Positions 34,307-42,584 of a DNA stretch of 64,000 bases are shown here, in pieces. The position numbers and the translations under genes are program-made. How positions within the stretch are numbered: position 1 is the first letter of the stretch; the number at the start of each line of letters is the position of its first letter. The notes below the pieces were generated by a model, which saw only the letters and a program-made list of their open reading frames with translations, made no database searches and was not told the origin of the DNA. The stretch comes from Bacillota bacterium (GTDB lineage Bacteria; Bacillota; Clostridia; Christensenellales; SZUA-584): the NCBI GenBank assembly GCA_023410595.1, contig JAEYPO010000009.1, positions 288,141 to 352,140 on the forward strand, in the 5' to 3' direction.

Positions 34307-34855
34307 TTAAGCTCTCGCAAAATCCATAAGTGCCAAAAGCAGTTTTGAGATAGCCCTCCTGGTGCGCTCGTCCGTCAGATTACCTCTGTCGTCGAACTTT
34401 TGGTGCGCGCCGCTTATAAACACCTCGGGCTTATTCAGCACCCTTGCGTCCAGCGCTACACACATCTGCCTCAGCTGATATTGCACTCTCGCTCCGCCCA
34501 GCATTCCCGGCGACGCGCTCATTATCGCAAGCGGCTTGTCTCTTGTGGGTGCGTCGTCGCCGCGCGAAGCCCAGTCGAGCGCGTTTTTCAGCACGGGCGG
34601 TATGGAATAGTTATATTCCGGCGTGCTTATGAGCAGCGCGTCGGCTTCTTTTACACTGCGCCTGAATTCTTCCGCTGCGGCGGGTATGCCCTTGGCCTCT
34701 TCGTCCTCATTAAAGAACGGTATCGCGGACAAGTCCGCAATCTCCATCCTGGCTCCTTCGGGCAGCAATTTTTGCGCGGCCTTAAGAGCCGCCATATTAT
34801 ACGACCCGCGCCTAAGGCTCCCCGTCATTCCCAGTATCTTTACTGTCTCTGCCAT
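34307..34855 (-). CDS. NADPH-dependent FMN reductase
   Basis: A 182-residue flavodoxin-fold reductase: GMTGSLRRGSYNMAALKA (FMN phosphate loop), TPEYNYSIPPVLKNALDWASR (active-site and dimer motif) and GGARVQYQLRQM. Members reduce FMN, azo dyes, chromate or quinones. ATG follows AAAGGAGTAACGAAA. It stands alone between the VanY-like lipoprotein and the ABC transporter operon. Confidence 0.88.
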   Translation of the reverse strand: MAETVKILGMTGSLRRGSYNMAALKAAQKLLPEGARMEIADLSAIPFFNEDEEAKGIPAAAEEFRRSVKEADALLISTPEYNYSIPPVLKNALDWASRGDDAPTRDKPLAIMSASPGMLGGARVQYQLRQMCVALDARVLNKPEVFISGAHQKFDDRGNLTDERTRRAISKLLLALMDFARA

Positions 34856-34951
34856 TTTCGTTACTCCTTTTGGATATTATATACTATTTGCGTACTTACA
34901 GAAACATTTTGACGAATGTTTTGTTAAATGGAAAAAAATCTTAAAATCCGC

Positions 34952-34980
34952 TTGACATATAGAATATCAAGTGATATATT
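34952..34980 (+). promoter_or_regulatory. Promoter of the ABC transporter-GntR operon
   Basis: TTGACA (34952-34957), 17 bases, TATATT (34975-34980). Confidence 0.85.
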
Positions 34981-34999
34981 GTGCATATACGGTATACAC
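34981..34999 (+). promoter_or_regulatory. Imperfect palindromic operator
   Basis: GTGCATATACGGTATACAC is a near-palindrome placed directly after the -10 box at the transcription start, where a YtrA-type GntR repressor (encoded by the third gene) would block initiation. Confidence 0.6.
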
Positions 35000-35014
35000 A
35001 GTTTGGAGGTAATC

Positions 35015-35866
35015 ATGGAGATCCTATCGATCAAGAATTTATGCAAACGATACGAAGCATTCGCGCTCAACAACGTTTCTTTTTCGCTGGAGAGCGGGTA
35101 TATCATGGGCTTTATAGGCAGCAACGGGGCAGGCAAGACGACAACGCTAAAGTCCGCGTTGAATCTTGTGCATAAAGACGGCGGCTCCGTCAGCATGTTG
35201 GGCAAGGACTTTACTCAGAACGAGATAGCGGTTAAGCAGGACATCGGCTTCATGTTCGGCGGCATCGATTATTACCTGAAAAATAAAATAAAGAACATCT
35301 CAGACGTTGTGCGCCGTTTCTACGCGCACTGGGATGACGATATCTATACCGAATATATGCGGCGGTTCGGTATAGATGAGAACAAAAAGGTCTCGGAACT
35401 GTCGCATGGCATGCGCGTTAAATATTCGCTTGTACTCGCACTTTCGCACGACGCGAAGCTTTTATTCCTCGACGAGCCGACAAGCGGTCTCGACCCCGTG
35501 GCGCGCGATGCTCTTTTAGAGCTGTTTCAGAGCCTTATAGAGGACGGGCAGCGCAGCATACTGTTTTCGACGCATATCACGAGCGACCTTGAAAAATGCG
35601 CCGACTATATAACGTACATTAAAAACGGCAGCATCATAGAAAGCTGCGCTAAAGACGACCTCATAGCTGCTTACCGCATGGTGCAGGGAACACGGGAACA
35701 GTTAAGCCGCATCTCGTCCAGCCTGATATCATACAAAGAGCACGCGTTCGGGTTTACCGGCCTTGCGAGAACCGCAGATTTGAAGCAGTTCGAAGGCCTT
35801 GCGGTCGGACCGCCGAGCATTGAGGATGTCATGATCTATCACGAAAAAAAGGAGACTGAATTATGA
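35015..35866 (+). CDS. ABC transporter ATP-binding protein (YtrB/BcrA-like)
   Basis: A 283-residue ATPase: Walker A GSNGAGKTTTLK (35-46), signature ELSHGMRVKYSL, Walker B KLLFLDEPTSGLDP, and the H-loop STHITSD. It overlaps the permease by ATGA. Its partner permease and a YtrA-type regulator form a three-gene set found in Firmicutes for cell-envelope stress and peptide antibiotic export. Chosen ATG follows TTTGGAGGTAATC. Confidence 0.93.
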   Translation: MEILSIKNLCKRYEAFALNNVSFSLESGYIMGFIGSNGAGKTTTLKSALNLVHKDGGSVSMLGKDFTQNEIAVKQDIGFMFGGIDYYLKNKIKNISDVVRRFYAHWDDDIYTEYMRRFGIDENKKVSELSHGMRVKYSLVLALSHDAKLLFLDEPTSGLDPVARDALLELFQSLIEDGQRSILFSTHITSDLEKCADYITYIKNGSIIESCAKDDLIAAYRMVQGTREQLSRISSSLISYKEHAFGFTGLARTADLKQFEGLAVGPPSIEDVMIYHEKKETEL

Positions 35867-36501
35867 AAAGTTTGATGTATAAGGAGTTTCACCTCGTGAT
35901 CAGTCCGATGTTCTATTTAGTGCTTTTGTTCGGTGCGCTGCTGCTGATTCCCCAATGGGTTTATTTGGTTGCACCTTCATACTTTTTATTCATCACGGTG
36001 CCCAATCTCTTTGCGATCGCGAAAGCGCAGAACGACATCGGCTTTTCGGCAATGCTGCCGGTACGAAGGAACGATATTGTCAAGTCTCGCATGCTGTCGA
36101 TCATAACCCTCGAAGTTTTGCAGATACTTGTTACCGCCATCTTTGCCGTCGTCAACCTGGCGATCTATCCTGAGGAAAATTTCGTGCTCGACACGAATGC
36201 GACGTTTATCGGCTGCGTGTTCATAGAGTACGCAATTTACAATGCGGTCTTTTTCCCGATGTTCTATAAAACAGCCTACAAGATCGGCGTTCCCATATTG
36301 GCGGCATGCAGCGCAGCCTTACTGTTTGCAGTGGGTGTAGAATTCCTGATAGCATTCGTGCCGGGCTTAAAAGTGTTGGACGGCCGGGAGCATATCGCGG
36401 CGCAGCTCTCCGTGCTCGTAGGCGGCATAATCATCTTTGTTTTGCTGAATATACTGGCCTATAAAAAATCGGCAAAGAATTTTGAACGCGTCAACCTGTG
36501 A
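35863..36501 (+). CDS. ABC-2-type permease
   Basis: A 212-residue six-helix membrane protein starting MKSLMYKEFHLVISPMFYLV, with the conserved SAMLPVRRNDIVKSRML loop of ABC-2 permeases. It overlaps the ATPase stop by four bases and is translationally coupled. Confidence 0.88.
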   Translation: MKSLMYKEFHLVISPMFYLVLLFGALLLIPQWVYLVAPSYFLFITVPNLFAIAKAQNDIGFSAMLPVRRNDIVKSRMLSIITLEVLQILVTAIFAVVNLAIYPEENFVLDTNATFIGCVFIEYAIYNAVFFPMFYKTAYKIGVPILAACSAALLFAVGVEFLIAFVPGLKVLDGREHIAAQLSVLVGGIIIFVLLNILAYKKSAKNFERVNL

Positions 36502-36508
36502 TATACAG

Positions 36509-36880
36509 ATGAACATAGTTATCAACAACACGTCCGACAAGCCTATATATCAGCAGATATTCGAGCAAATAAGCTCCCAGATTATCAAAGGGGAGCTTAA
36601 GCGCGATTACTGCCTGCCGCCCATAAGGACGGTCGCCAAAGAGCTGCGTATCAGCGTCATAACAATAAAGAAAGCGTGGGAGGAGCTCGAGCGCGGAGGC
36701 TTCATATACACGATGGCCGGCAAGGGGTGCTTCGTCGCCCCTTTGCAGCCGCACGACCTCGACTCAAAGCGCAGCGGCATGGCGGAAGAAAAGATAAAGA
36801 AGGATATAGAGTATTACAAATCGCTCGGCCTCTCGCTGGAGGAAGTTATAGACATGATAACGCGGCATTACGGCGATTAG
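36509..36880 (+). CDS. GntR-family (YtrA subfamily) repressor
   Basis: A 123-residue regulator with the GntR winged helix (PIYQQIFEQISSQIIKGEL; LPPIRTVAKELRISVITIKKAWEELERGGF) and a short C-terminal helix region typical of the YtrA group. It follows the ABC genes by seven bases. It probably represses the operon via the palindrome at 34981, relieved by an envelope stressor. Confidence 0.9.
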   Translation: MNIVINNTSDKPIYQQIFEQISSQIIKGELKRDYCLPPIRTVAKELRISVITIKKAWEELERGGFIYTMAGKGCFVAPLQPHDLDSKRSGMAEEKIKKDIEYYKSLGLSLEEVIDMITRHYGD

Positions 36881-36884
36881 TAGA

Positions 36885-37754
36885 CTAGAACATGCTTAGC
36901 TGCTCGGGAGCGCGTTTGTCCTCAAACGCGCGCAGATATCCGAATATCGTTTTAATGTCGCATACAATACCGTGCTTACCGCACTTATCCCAGAAAAAGC
37001 GCATGAGCCGTTCGTTATTGCCGCTTAAGCATTCGTAAGCATCCCCGTATGTCTTTTCATACCGCCGCCTAAGGCCGGGAAAATGTTCGTCCAGCTTTTT
37101 ATAGAAATACTCCCTATTGCCCTCTCGCAGCGTCAGCCCCATGCCGAAGCACAATATGCCATGTACGCGCGCTTCAATGCAGTAATCAAGCAGCCCATTT
37201 AAGTTCTCTTCCGTATCGTTTATAAACGGCAGTATCGGCGAGAGCCATACGATGGTGGGTATGCCGTTATCCCGCATAACTTTAAGCGTCTGGGCTCTCG
37301 CTTTAGTCGTGCAGACATTGGGCTCCAGTATGCGGCACAATTCTTCGTCCAGCGTCGTCAGCGTCATCTGCACGACGCATTTTGTCTTTGCGTTTATAGA
37401 TTTGAGCAAATCGAGATCGCGAAGTATACTGTCTGATTTCGTTATCACCGTCGCCCCGAATCCGTATCTGTCGATAAGCTCAAGGCACCTGTGCGTTATT
37501 CTCTGCTCCTCTTCGATATGCATATACGGATCGCACATCGATCCCGTTCCTATCATGCACTTGCTCCGTTTGGACTTCAGCGCGCGCTCTAAAAGCCCGG
37601 GCGCGTTCGATTTAACTTCCACGTCCTCAAAGTCGTGATCCATCCGATAGCAAGCGCTCCGCGAGTCGCAGTATATGCAGCCGTGCGTGCATCCGCGGTA
37701 TGCGTTCATGCCGTTTGAAGAGGATAATATGCCTTTCGCTTCTTTAAAATGCAT
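36885..37754 (-). CDS. Radical SAM protein, spore photoproduct lyase-like
   Basis: A 289-residue protein with the radical SAM motif CTHGCIYCDSR (C22, C26, C29) and blocks GMNAYRGC, VEVKSNAPGLLERAL and VQMTLTTLDEELCRILEPN. The family is called SPL or Rv2578c-like. True spore photoproduct lyase is SplB; this member lacks the full SplB pattern, so its reaction is unknown. It converges on the GntR gene with only four bases between stops. Confidence 0.85.
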   Translation of the reverse strand: MHFKEAKGILSSSNGMNAYRGCTHGCIYCDSRSACYRMDHDFEDVEVKSNAPGLLERALKSKRSKCMIGTGSMCDPYMHIEEEQRITHRCLELIDRYGFGATVITKSDSILRDLDLLKSINAKTKCVVQMTLTTLDEELCRILEPNVCTTKARAQTLKVMRDNGIPTIVWLSPILPFINDTEENLNGLLDYCIEARVHGILCFGMGLTLREGNREYFYKKLDEHFPGLRRRYEKTYGDAYECLSGNNERLMRFFWDKCGKHGIVCDIKTIFGYLRAFEDKRAPEQLSMF

Positions 37755-37789
37755 ATACCGTCACTTTCGTAGGCTTACATAGCCTCCCT

Positions 37790-37832
37790 TAAGAGAAGGC
37801 GGCGTGCAGCGCCTGAAAGGTGGTTACCCGCA
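37790..37832. repeat. Degenerate CCTCCCTTAAGAG repeat, copy 1
   Basis: CCTCCCTTAAGAGAAGG with a small GCGGCGTGCAGCGCC hairpin and GAAAGGTGGTT. It matches the copy at 49.8 kb in left part and end. Confidence 0.4.
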
Positions 37833-37837
37833 GCGCC

Positions 37838-38323
37838 TTAAGCGTTCATTATTTGCGCAAGCTTAGATATGTTCTCCGGCATTGGTATCGCGCCTTCCTT
37901 GCCTTCCTTCTCATTCGCCTTTTTCATCATATTAGTTATCGTTTTGTGCCTGAACTTCATCTTCTCAGTACGCAGCTCTCCGCCGAAACATTCAATAGCG
38001 GCAGCCTTTTCACGAAGCGCCTCCGGGAAGATGTTCTTCGCGTTCTGCTCAAAGTTTTCGGGCAGACCGCAGCATAGAAACAACCCCAGCTTCTTGCCCG
38101 ACAGCTCCGCCGCGTTTTCCTCGCAGAACTTCTTTACACCCCTTTGCACCTGACCCATATAGACAGACCCTCCGGCGATGACGGCGTCAAAGCCCGATAT
38201 TTCAGGTATGCGCTCCTTTTCCGCGTTGACGGCGGTCACTTCGCCGTTCAGCGCCTTTGAAAGTTTTTGCACGCACTCCTCCGCATACCCGTACGTACTG
38301 CCGTAAACTATAATCGTTTTCAT
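37838..38323 (-). CDS. Flavodoxin-domain protein
   Basis: A 161-residue flavodoxin-type protein (MKTIIVYGSTYGYAEECVQKL; VIAGGSVYMGQVQRGVKKFC; LFLCCGLPENFEQNAKN), resembling the protoporphyrinogen oxidase HemG-like flavodoxin group. ATG is preceded by AAAGGAG. The MarR gene precedes it on the same strand with a 29-base gap, so the two form an operon with a MarR-controlled promoter. Confidence 0.85.
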   Translation of the reverse strand: MKTIIVYGSTYGYAEECVQKLSKALNGEVTAVNAEKERIPEISGFDAVIAGGSVYMGQVQRGVKKFCEENAAELSGKKLGLFLCCGLPENFEQNAKNIFPEALREKAAAIECFGGELRTEKMKFRHKTITNMMKKANEKEGKEGAIPMPENISKLAQIMNA

Positions 38324-38352
38324 TCTTTCTACTCCTTTATATAGCATAAAAT

Positions 38353-38823
38353 CTATCTGTTTTCCAGTCTTGCAAGGTTGCTCAAAACACCCTGCAACAG
38401 GCGCCTCGCCGCATTAAGCTCCTCTGAGTCTATCCCTTCAAACACCGCCTTTAAAAACTCATCTCCCTTGCGCTGCATACCGTCCCAGAAGTCGTATGCT
38501 TTTTCAGTAAGCCTAAGCCTTGTGGCTCTTAAGTCTTCGCTGTCCTTATCGAGGCTTAGCATGCCTTTGCGCCCCAACTTTAACGCCACCTGCTTTAAGT
38601 TTTGATGGGAACTGCCCATCTCTTTTGCCGCCTGCATTATCGTCGGCGGTTCGTCGAACAGCGAATCTATCACCACAGAGAGCAGCCACTGCTTGGACGT
38701 CATGCCAAAGGGGGCAAGCTCTCTGCCTAAAAGCGTATCGAGCTTGTTCGCGACAACGAACAGCGTACCGAAAACAAACATGCTGTCGTCGATCTCATTC
38801 AGTTTTTCGTTTATAGTATCCAT
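38353..38823 (-). CDS. MarR-family regulator
   Basis: A 156-residue winged-helix regulator: MTSKQWLLSVVIDSLFDEPP, recognition helix with GSSHQNLKQVALKLGRKG, and a wing DSEDLRATRLRLT. It is probably autoregulated through two palindromes in its promoter and may also control the divergent FMN reductase pair starting at 38982. Confidence 0.88.
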   Translation of the reverse strand: MDTINEKLNEIDDSMFVFGTLFVVANKLDTLLGRELAPFGMTSKQWLLSVVIDSLFDEPPTIMQAAKEMGSSHQNLKQVALKLGRKGMLSLDKDSEDLRATRLRLTEKAYDFWDGMQRKGDEFLKAVFEGIDSEELNAARRLLQGVLSNLARLENR

Positions 38824-38845
38824 TTTTATAGCGCCTCCTACAATG

Positions 38846-38895
38846 GGTAATGTATTACCTTATTAGATAATATATTACCCTTTTTACGCTGTCAA
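38846..38895 (-). promoter_or_regulatory. MarR promoter with two palindromic operators
   Basis: Minus strand: TTGACA (38895-38890), 17 bases, TATTAT (38872-38867). Operators: perfect GGTAATGTATTACC (38846-38859) and GATAATATATTACC (38866-38879), centres 20 bp apart, two helical turns. Confidence 0.75.
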
Positions 38896-38981
38896 CATAT
38901 TTTGCTATTTATCAAACACATGATGACATATAGTGTGATTTATGGTATGTTTTCTTTATCATTACTACTCGAGGGGATTGT

Positions 38982-39539
38982 ATGAAAGCGCTTATTATCT
39001 CCGACACGGAGTTTGACGGGAATATATATAAACGCCTGCGCCGTACAGTGGGCGAGAAACTTAAAGGCAGAGGGCTCGATGTAGAAGACATACTTATAAG
39101 CCGCGGTTCTCTCGCGTTTTGTATGGGCTGTTTCGGGTGCTGGATAAAAAGCCCCGGCGAATGCGTCATTGGCGACGATATATCGCGCATCAACAGAGCG
39201 GTCATTGGCAGCGACGCGGCGGTATACCTTTGTCCCATTGTTTTTGGCCAGTACAGCGCGAATATAAAAAGCGCCATAGACAGGTGGCTGCCCAACATGC
39301 TGCCGTTTTTTTTGACGCGCAAGGACGGCTCTACAATGCACCCTCCCCGCTACGAGAGCTATCCCAAGCAGATAATGATAGGTTACGGCGCTTCTTCGAG
39401 TGACGACGCGCAGTTGTTTACAGATATAATCAAAAAGCACAGGTCTAACGTAGAAGCGTTTGTTTACGCGGGAGACGACGAAGAACTTCTTGCTCTGCTT
39501 GACGCAGTAGAGCTGAAAAGGATAGGGGGTCCGTTATGA
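38982..39539 (+). CDS. Flavodoxin-like NADPH-dependent oxidoreductase
   Basis: A 185-residue flavodoxin-fold reductase with the family block CMGCFGCWIKSPGECVIGDD, where the cysteines occur in many clostridial iron-sulfur flavoprotein relatives, and SDAAVYLCPIVFGQYSANIK. The following gene overlaps its stop (ATGA). Substrate unknown, probably quinones or nitro-compounds. Confidence 0.82.
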   Translation: MKALIISDTEFDGNIYKRLRRTVGEKLKGRGLDVEDILISRGSLAFCMGCFGCWIKSPGECVIGDDISRINRAVIGSDAAVYLCPIVFGQYSANIKSAIDRWLPNMLPFFLTRKDGSTMHPPRYESYPKQIMIGYGASSSDDAQLFTDIIKKHRSNVEAFVYAGDDEELLALLDAVELKRIGGPL

Positions 39540-40216
39540 ATAATGCTGCTAAAAAAGTAATCCTTATAAACGGCAGTCCGAAAACCTCAGAAATTTCGGT
39601 TTCGGGAACGCTCGCCGGCATTTTGGAGCAGCTGCTAAATTCAGAGGGCATATGCGTCAAAAATATATGCGTACGCAAAAGCATCTCTAAGGATAACGAC
39701 CAAAATTTTATCGACATGATGGAAGCCAATGCGCTCGTATTCCTGTTTCCGCTGTATTTCTTCTGCCTGCCCGGCGTGCTCATCCGCTATCTGCAGGACT
39801 GCTGCGAATTTTTCGGGCGACAGTATAAAGATACGGACGGACCCAAAATATACGCCGTAGTAAACTGCGGCTTCCCTGAATCGAATATCAATTCAGAAGC
39901 GCTGCGCATAATAAAAAGCTTCAGCGCCCATATAAACGCCTCTTACCGATTCGGTATATCGCTGGGCGGCGGCGGTATGTTTCTGGGCGCACAGCAGGCT
40001 CCGTTCATGAAAAAGCCCATTAATGCCTTAAACGCCGCTTTTGCAGGTATCGCGGACGATATCGCAGCAACGGGGCCGCCTGGAGAAGACGTGTATATAG
40101 AGCCCAAATTTTCCAGAGCGCTATACTTTTTGGGCGGCAATATGGGATGGAAGCAGATATCCCGTAAAAACGGCCTGAAAAGCAAAGACCTTTACAGGCA
40201 GCCGTATAAGGCCTGA
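39536..40216 (+). CDS. FMN reductase-like protein
   Basis: A 226-residue protein with the flavodoxin-fold start VILINGSPKTSEISVSG and LVFLFPLYFFCLPGVLIRYL, and a longer C-terminal part (GGGGMFLGAQQAPFMKKPI). It overlaps the preceding reductase by four bases, so both are probably translated together. Confidence 0.78.
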   Translation: MNNAAKKVILINGSPKTSEISVSGTLAGILEQLLNSEGICVKNICVRKSISKDNDQNFIDMMEANALVFLFPLYFFCLPGVLIRYLQDCCEFFGRQYKDTDGPKIYAVVNCGFPESNINSEALRIIKSFSAHINASYRFGISLGGGGMFLGAQQAPFMKKPINALNAAFAGIADDIAATGPPGEDVYIEPKFSRALYFLGGNMGWKQISRKNGLKSKDLYRQPYKA

Positions 40217-40237
40217 AGTAAAGAATACGGATGCATT

Positions 40238-40293
40238 CACACCCATCGAGCCTCACGGCTTGGACCGTCGCTAAAGCGACGAGAGGACCCCGT
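40238..40293. repeat. Palindromic element, long variant (copy 5a)
   Basis: CACACCCATCGAG, loop CCTCACGG, then hairpin CGTCGC-TAAA-GCGACG (40266-40281) and GAGAGGACCCCGTT. Same inserted hairpin as copy 4. Confidence 0.75.
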
Positions 40294-40296
40294 TCA

Positions 40297-40335
40297 CACC
40301 CCATCAAGCCTCACGGCTGCCGGGGACCCCGTATA
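40297..40335. repeat. Palindromic element (copy 5b)
   Basis: CACCCCATCAAG, loop CCTCACGG, CTGCCGGGG and tail ACCCCGTATA, directly after copy 5a and directly before a terminator (AAAAAGACCGCTC-GTC-GAGCGGTCTT, 40338-40362). Confidence 0.8.
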
Positions 40336-40339
40336 CAAA

Positions 40340-40362
40340 AAGACCGCTCGTCGAGCGGTCTT
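40340..40362. terminator. Terminator hairpin after reductase pair
   Basis: AAGACCGCTC/GAGCGGTCTT, 10-bp stem with a three-base loop; AAAAA lies on its left side, giving a U-tract for transcripts from the minus strand. Confidence 0.6.
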
Positions 40363-40493
40363 GATATTAAATTCCGGACGGTAAAGCTATATTGGATTGA
40401 GGAACGTAAGGCTCATCCTGGGTAAAACAGCAACACTAAAACATACCGGCCGCTTTTCGCCGCCGTCCGCACGATTTGCTTTTTTTAAGCGCG

Positions 40494-41132
40494 TTACAGT
40501 TCCAGTGTGAGGTCAATTATAACACCGGCCTCTTCTGCGGCGCGTATGACTTCTTCCGTCACTGCCGTGCCTTTCTTGACCACTACCCTGCCGTTTGCCG
40601 ATATATCGTTTTTAACGGTACGGCCGAGCATGTAATCCCTCTGCTCTTTCTGCAATGAATCGGACGCGCTCCCAAAGCCCTGCTTTACAAACGAGCCGCT
40701 TTCGCTGTTGTCGATGAACATCAGGTTGTTGGACAGCGAGAGTACGTTCTTCCCCGGTATTTCCACTCCCGTGTCTATCTGCACCGACAGAATATCTCCC
40801 GTTTTCTCGTCGAACGAAAAATCTTTAATGCTGCCAAGCACGTCGCCCGACGAAGATACGCACTTCGTGTTGATAAGCGATATGCCCGAGTCCGATCTGT
40901 CGATACTCGTTGCGTTGTCAACGCTCTGCGTGATGATGTAATCCTTGCCTATACCCATGATGTTTGAAAGCTTGAGCTCGCGGAAATCATATTCGTTCTT
41001 TGAGCCGCGCAGTATCACTGATTTTATCTTCTTCGTCTGCGGATCCACGACGATATTCTGTATTGCGCCGCATTCCTTGCCTTCCTTTACCCCCATCAGA
41101 GGCAGACCTATTACCTGCGATGAACTCTTCAT
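40494..41132 (-). CDS. PRC-barrel domain protein
   Basis: A 212-residue protein with two PRC-barrel-like units: VIGLPLMGVKEGKECGAIQNIVV ... DFRELKLSNIMGIGKDYI, and GISLINTKCVSSSGDVLGSIKDF ... PGKNVLSLSNNLMFI. Similar barrels occur in RimM and photosynthetic reaction-centre proteins and in YlmC-type sporulation proteins. The last 40 residues (VVKKGTAVTEEVIRAAEEAG) form an extra helical domain. VanW-like precedes it on the same strand with a 13-base gap. Function not certain. Confidence 0.8.
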   Translation of the reverse strand: MKSSSQVIGLPLMGVKEGKECGAIQNIVVDPQTKKIKSVILRGSKNEYDFRELKLSNIMGIGKDYIITQSVDNATSIDRSDSGISLINTKCVSSSGDVLGSIKDFSFDEKTGDILSVQIDTGVEIPGKNVLSLSNNLMFIDNSESGSFVKQGFGSASDSLQKEQRDYMLGRTVKNDISANGRVVVKKGTAVTEEVIRAAEEAGVIIDLTLEL

Positions 41133-41145
41133 TTACTATTCCTCC

Positions 41146-42549
41146 TTATTTATCTGGTGTGTTTTTATTTCCTACCAAAATGATCTTATTGAGCGGCGGG
41201 TAAACGTCAGTGGATATTAGCTGCCTGTCTATCTCCACCCCGCCTTTATAGTATATACGATAAACATTGACCTTGTAACCTTTTTTTGCCTTCCGCACCG
41301 TCTGAACGGTTCCGTCCGGAAGCCCCCGTGTATAGCGCACTTCAGTTTTTCCGGGGCTGAGCTCCTGCACTATGTCGTTTTGCACTTTTATGGTTACGCC
41401 GTCTTCCGGAGGCTGCCCGTACAGCTCTACCTTAACGCTTCTGTCTTTAAACCCCGCGTTGATATATATGCTGTAATCAGACGTGTTCTTAATCTTAAGG
41501 TCTTTGTTGCTCCAATTAAGCGTCGAGTCCTGCCCTATGGGAAGATAGTCAGAGGGCCATGTGTGCCTCACCCTTTCCACTATCTCCATATCGGCAAGCA
41601 GCGCCGCATTATACAGCGTACCCGCAAGCTGGCAGATACCGCCTCCGACCTCTTCCACGAGTATGCCGTCGGAAATAGCTGGGGCGTCCCTGTAGCCCTT
41701 TTCCAGCGTACGCTGTCCGACGAGCTCGTTAACCGAGAATATTTCTCCCGGCTTTATCTCCGCGCCGTTCACCGCTTCGCTTATCAGCTTAATATTTACG
41801 TCTCTGGCCTCGTTGTTATTGGCCTTAGTCTCAAACTCGCCTATAAGCGCCGTATTATCTTTCAACTCGCTCTGCGTTACGGAAGGGTACACCGTTTCAG
41901 CAACCACGTCTATAGAGCCCGGCTTGCGCTCCTTTATGATGTCCGCGACATTTTCCGCAAGTACGCCTGTATTGATCTTAACGCCTTCACTTTCTTCCGT
42001 ATATGTAAAGCTGCCTGTCTCCTTGTCGAAAACCGCCGTGGCGTCGACCGCGTCTTTGTTGTATTTTGCGGCGTATTGCTCTATCGTCCCTTTAAGCCTT
42101 ATTTTATCTATGATTATATCAGTATAAAAATCCAGCCCTTTAGCGATTTCTATGGTTTTGTCGAATCTCAGCTCGGCTGTGTCGTCTTTATCCTTATTAA
42201 GATAATACGCTTTATCGAGCACCTCTTTCTGGTTCAGCGTAACGCCCAGATCTTCCGCGCCCAGCACCGTCGTTTCGCCCGAGTAGTTAAGGTTAATTTC
42301 GAGGCCGTCCAAAAGCGCCTGAGCGTCGGCGCCTACCACCGCCTCGGCCTCGTCGTATGTCATCCCCGATAAGTCCCTGCCGTCTATTCGCACGCCATGA
42401 GCCAGCTTTTGATCCTGAACAATACTGTCGACGCCTGCATAACCACAGAAACAAAGCAAACACAGCACCGTTGCCGTCACAAGCACCGTGCTGCGTGTAA
42501 ACTCGTTGTCTATATACTTCCTTCTTCTACGAGCCATAAGCCATTTCAA
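41146..42549 (-). CDS. VanW-family protein with G5 domain
   Basis: A 467-residue protein: basic start and one membrane helix (residues about 20-42), two peptidoglycan-binding-4-like repeats (GVRIDGRDLSGMTYDEAEAVV; the second near 130-230), the VanW core (EIKPGEIFSVNELVGQRT ... GGGICQLAGTLYNAALLADME), and a G5 domain at the end (GKTEVRYTRGLPDG). VanW proteins of Clostridia are surface proteins of uncertain role, not necessarily linked to vancomycin. The start is a TTG four bases after AAGGGACTG; an ATG at 42537 is an alternative. Confidence 0.88.
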   Translation of the reverse strand: MKWLMARRRRKYIDNEFTRSTVLVTATVLCLLCFCGYAGVDSIVQDQKLAHGVRIDGRDLSGMTYDEAEAVVGADAQALLDGLEINLNYSGETTVLGAEDLGVTLNQKEVLDKAYYLNKDKDDTAELRFDKTIEIAKGLDFYTDIIIDKIRLKGTIEQYAAKYNKDAVDATAVFDKETGSFTYTEESEGVKINTGVLAENVADIIKERKPGSIDVVAETVYPSVTQSELKDNTALIGEFETKANNNEARDVNIKLISEAVNGAEIKPGEIFSVNELVGQRTLEKGYRDAPAISDGILVEEVGGGICQLAGTLYNAALLADMEIVERVRHTWPSDYLPIGQDSTLNWSNKDLKIKNTSDYSIYINAGFKDRSVKVELYGQPPEDGVTIKVQNDIVQELSPGKTEVRYTRGLPDGTVQTVRKAKKGYKVNVYRIYYKGGVEIDRQLISTDVYPPLNKIILVGNKNTPDK

Positions 42550-42584
42550 CAGTCCCTTTCCCCCACAACTCTTATAAGCCGCTT

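Noticed and set aside
41380..42372. 330-codon frame on the plus strand opposite the VanW gene
   Set aside because: It is antisense to a clear VanW/G5 protein, has no ribosome site and no family pattern.
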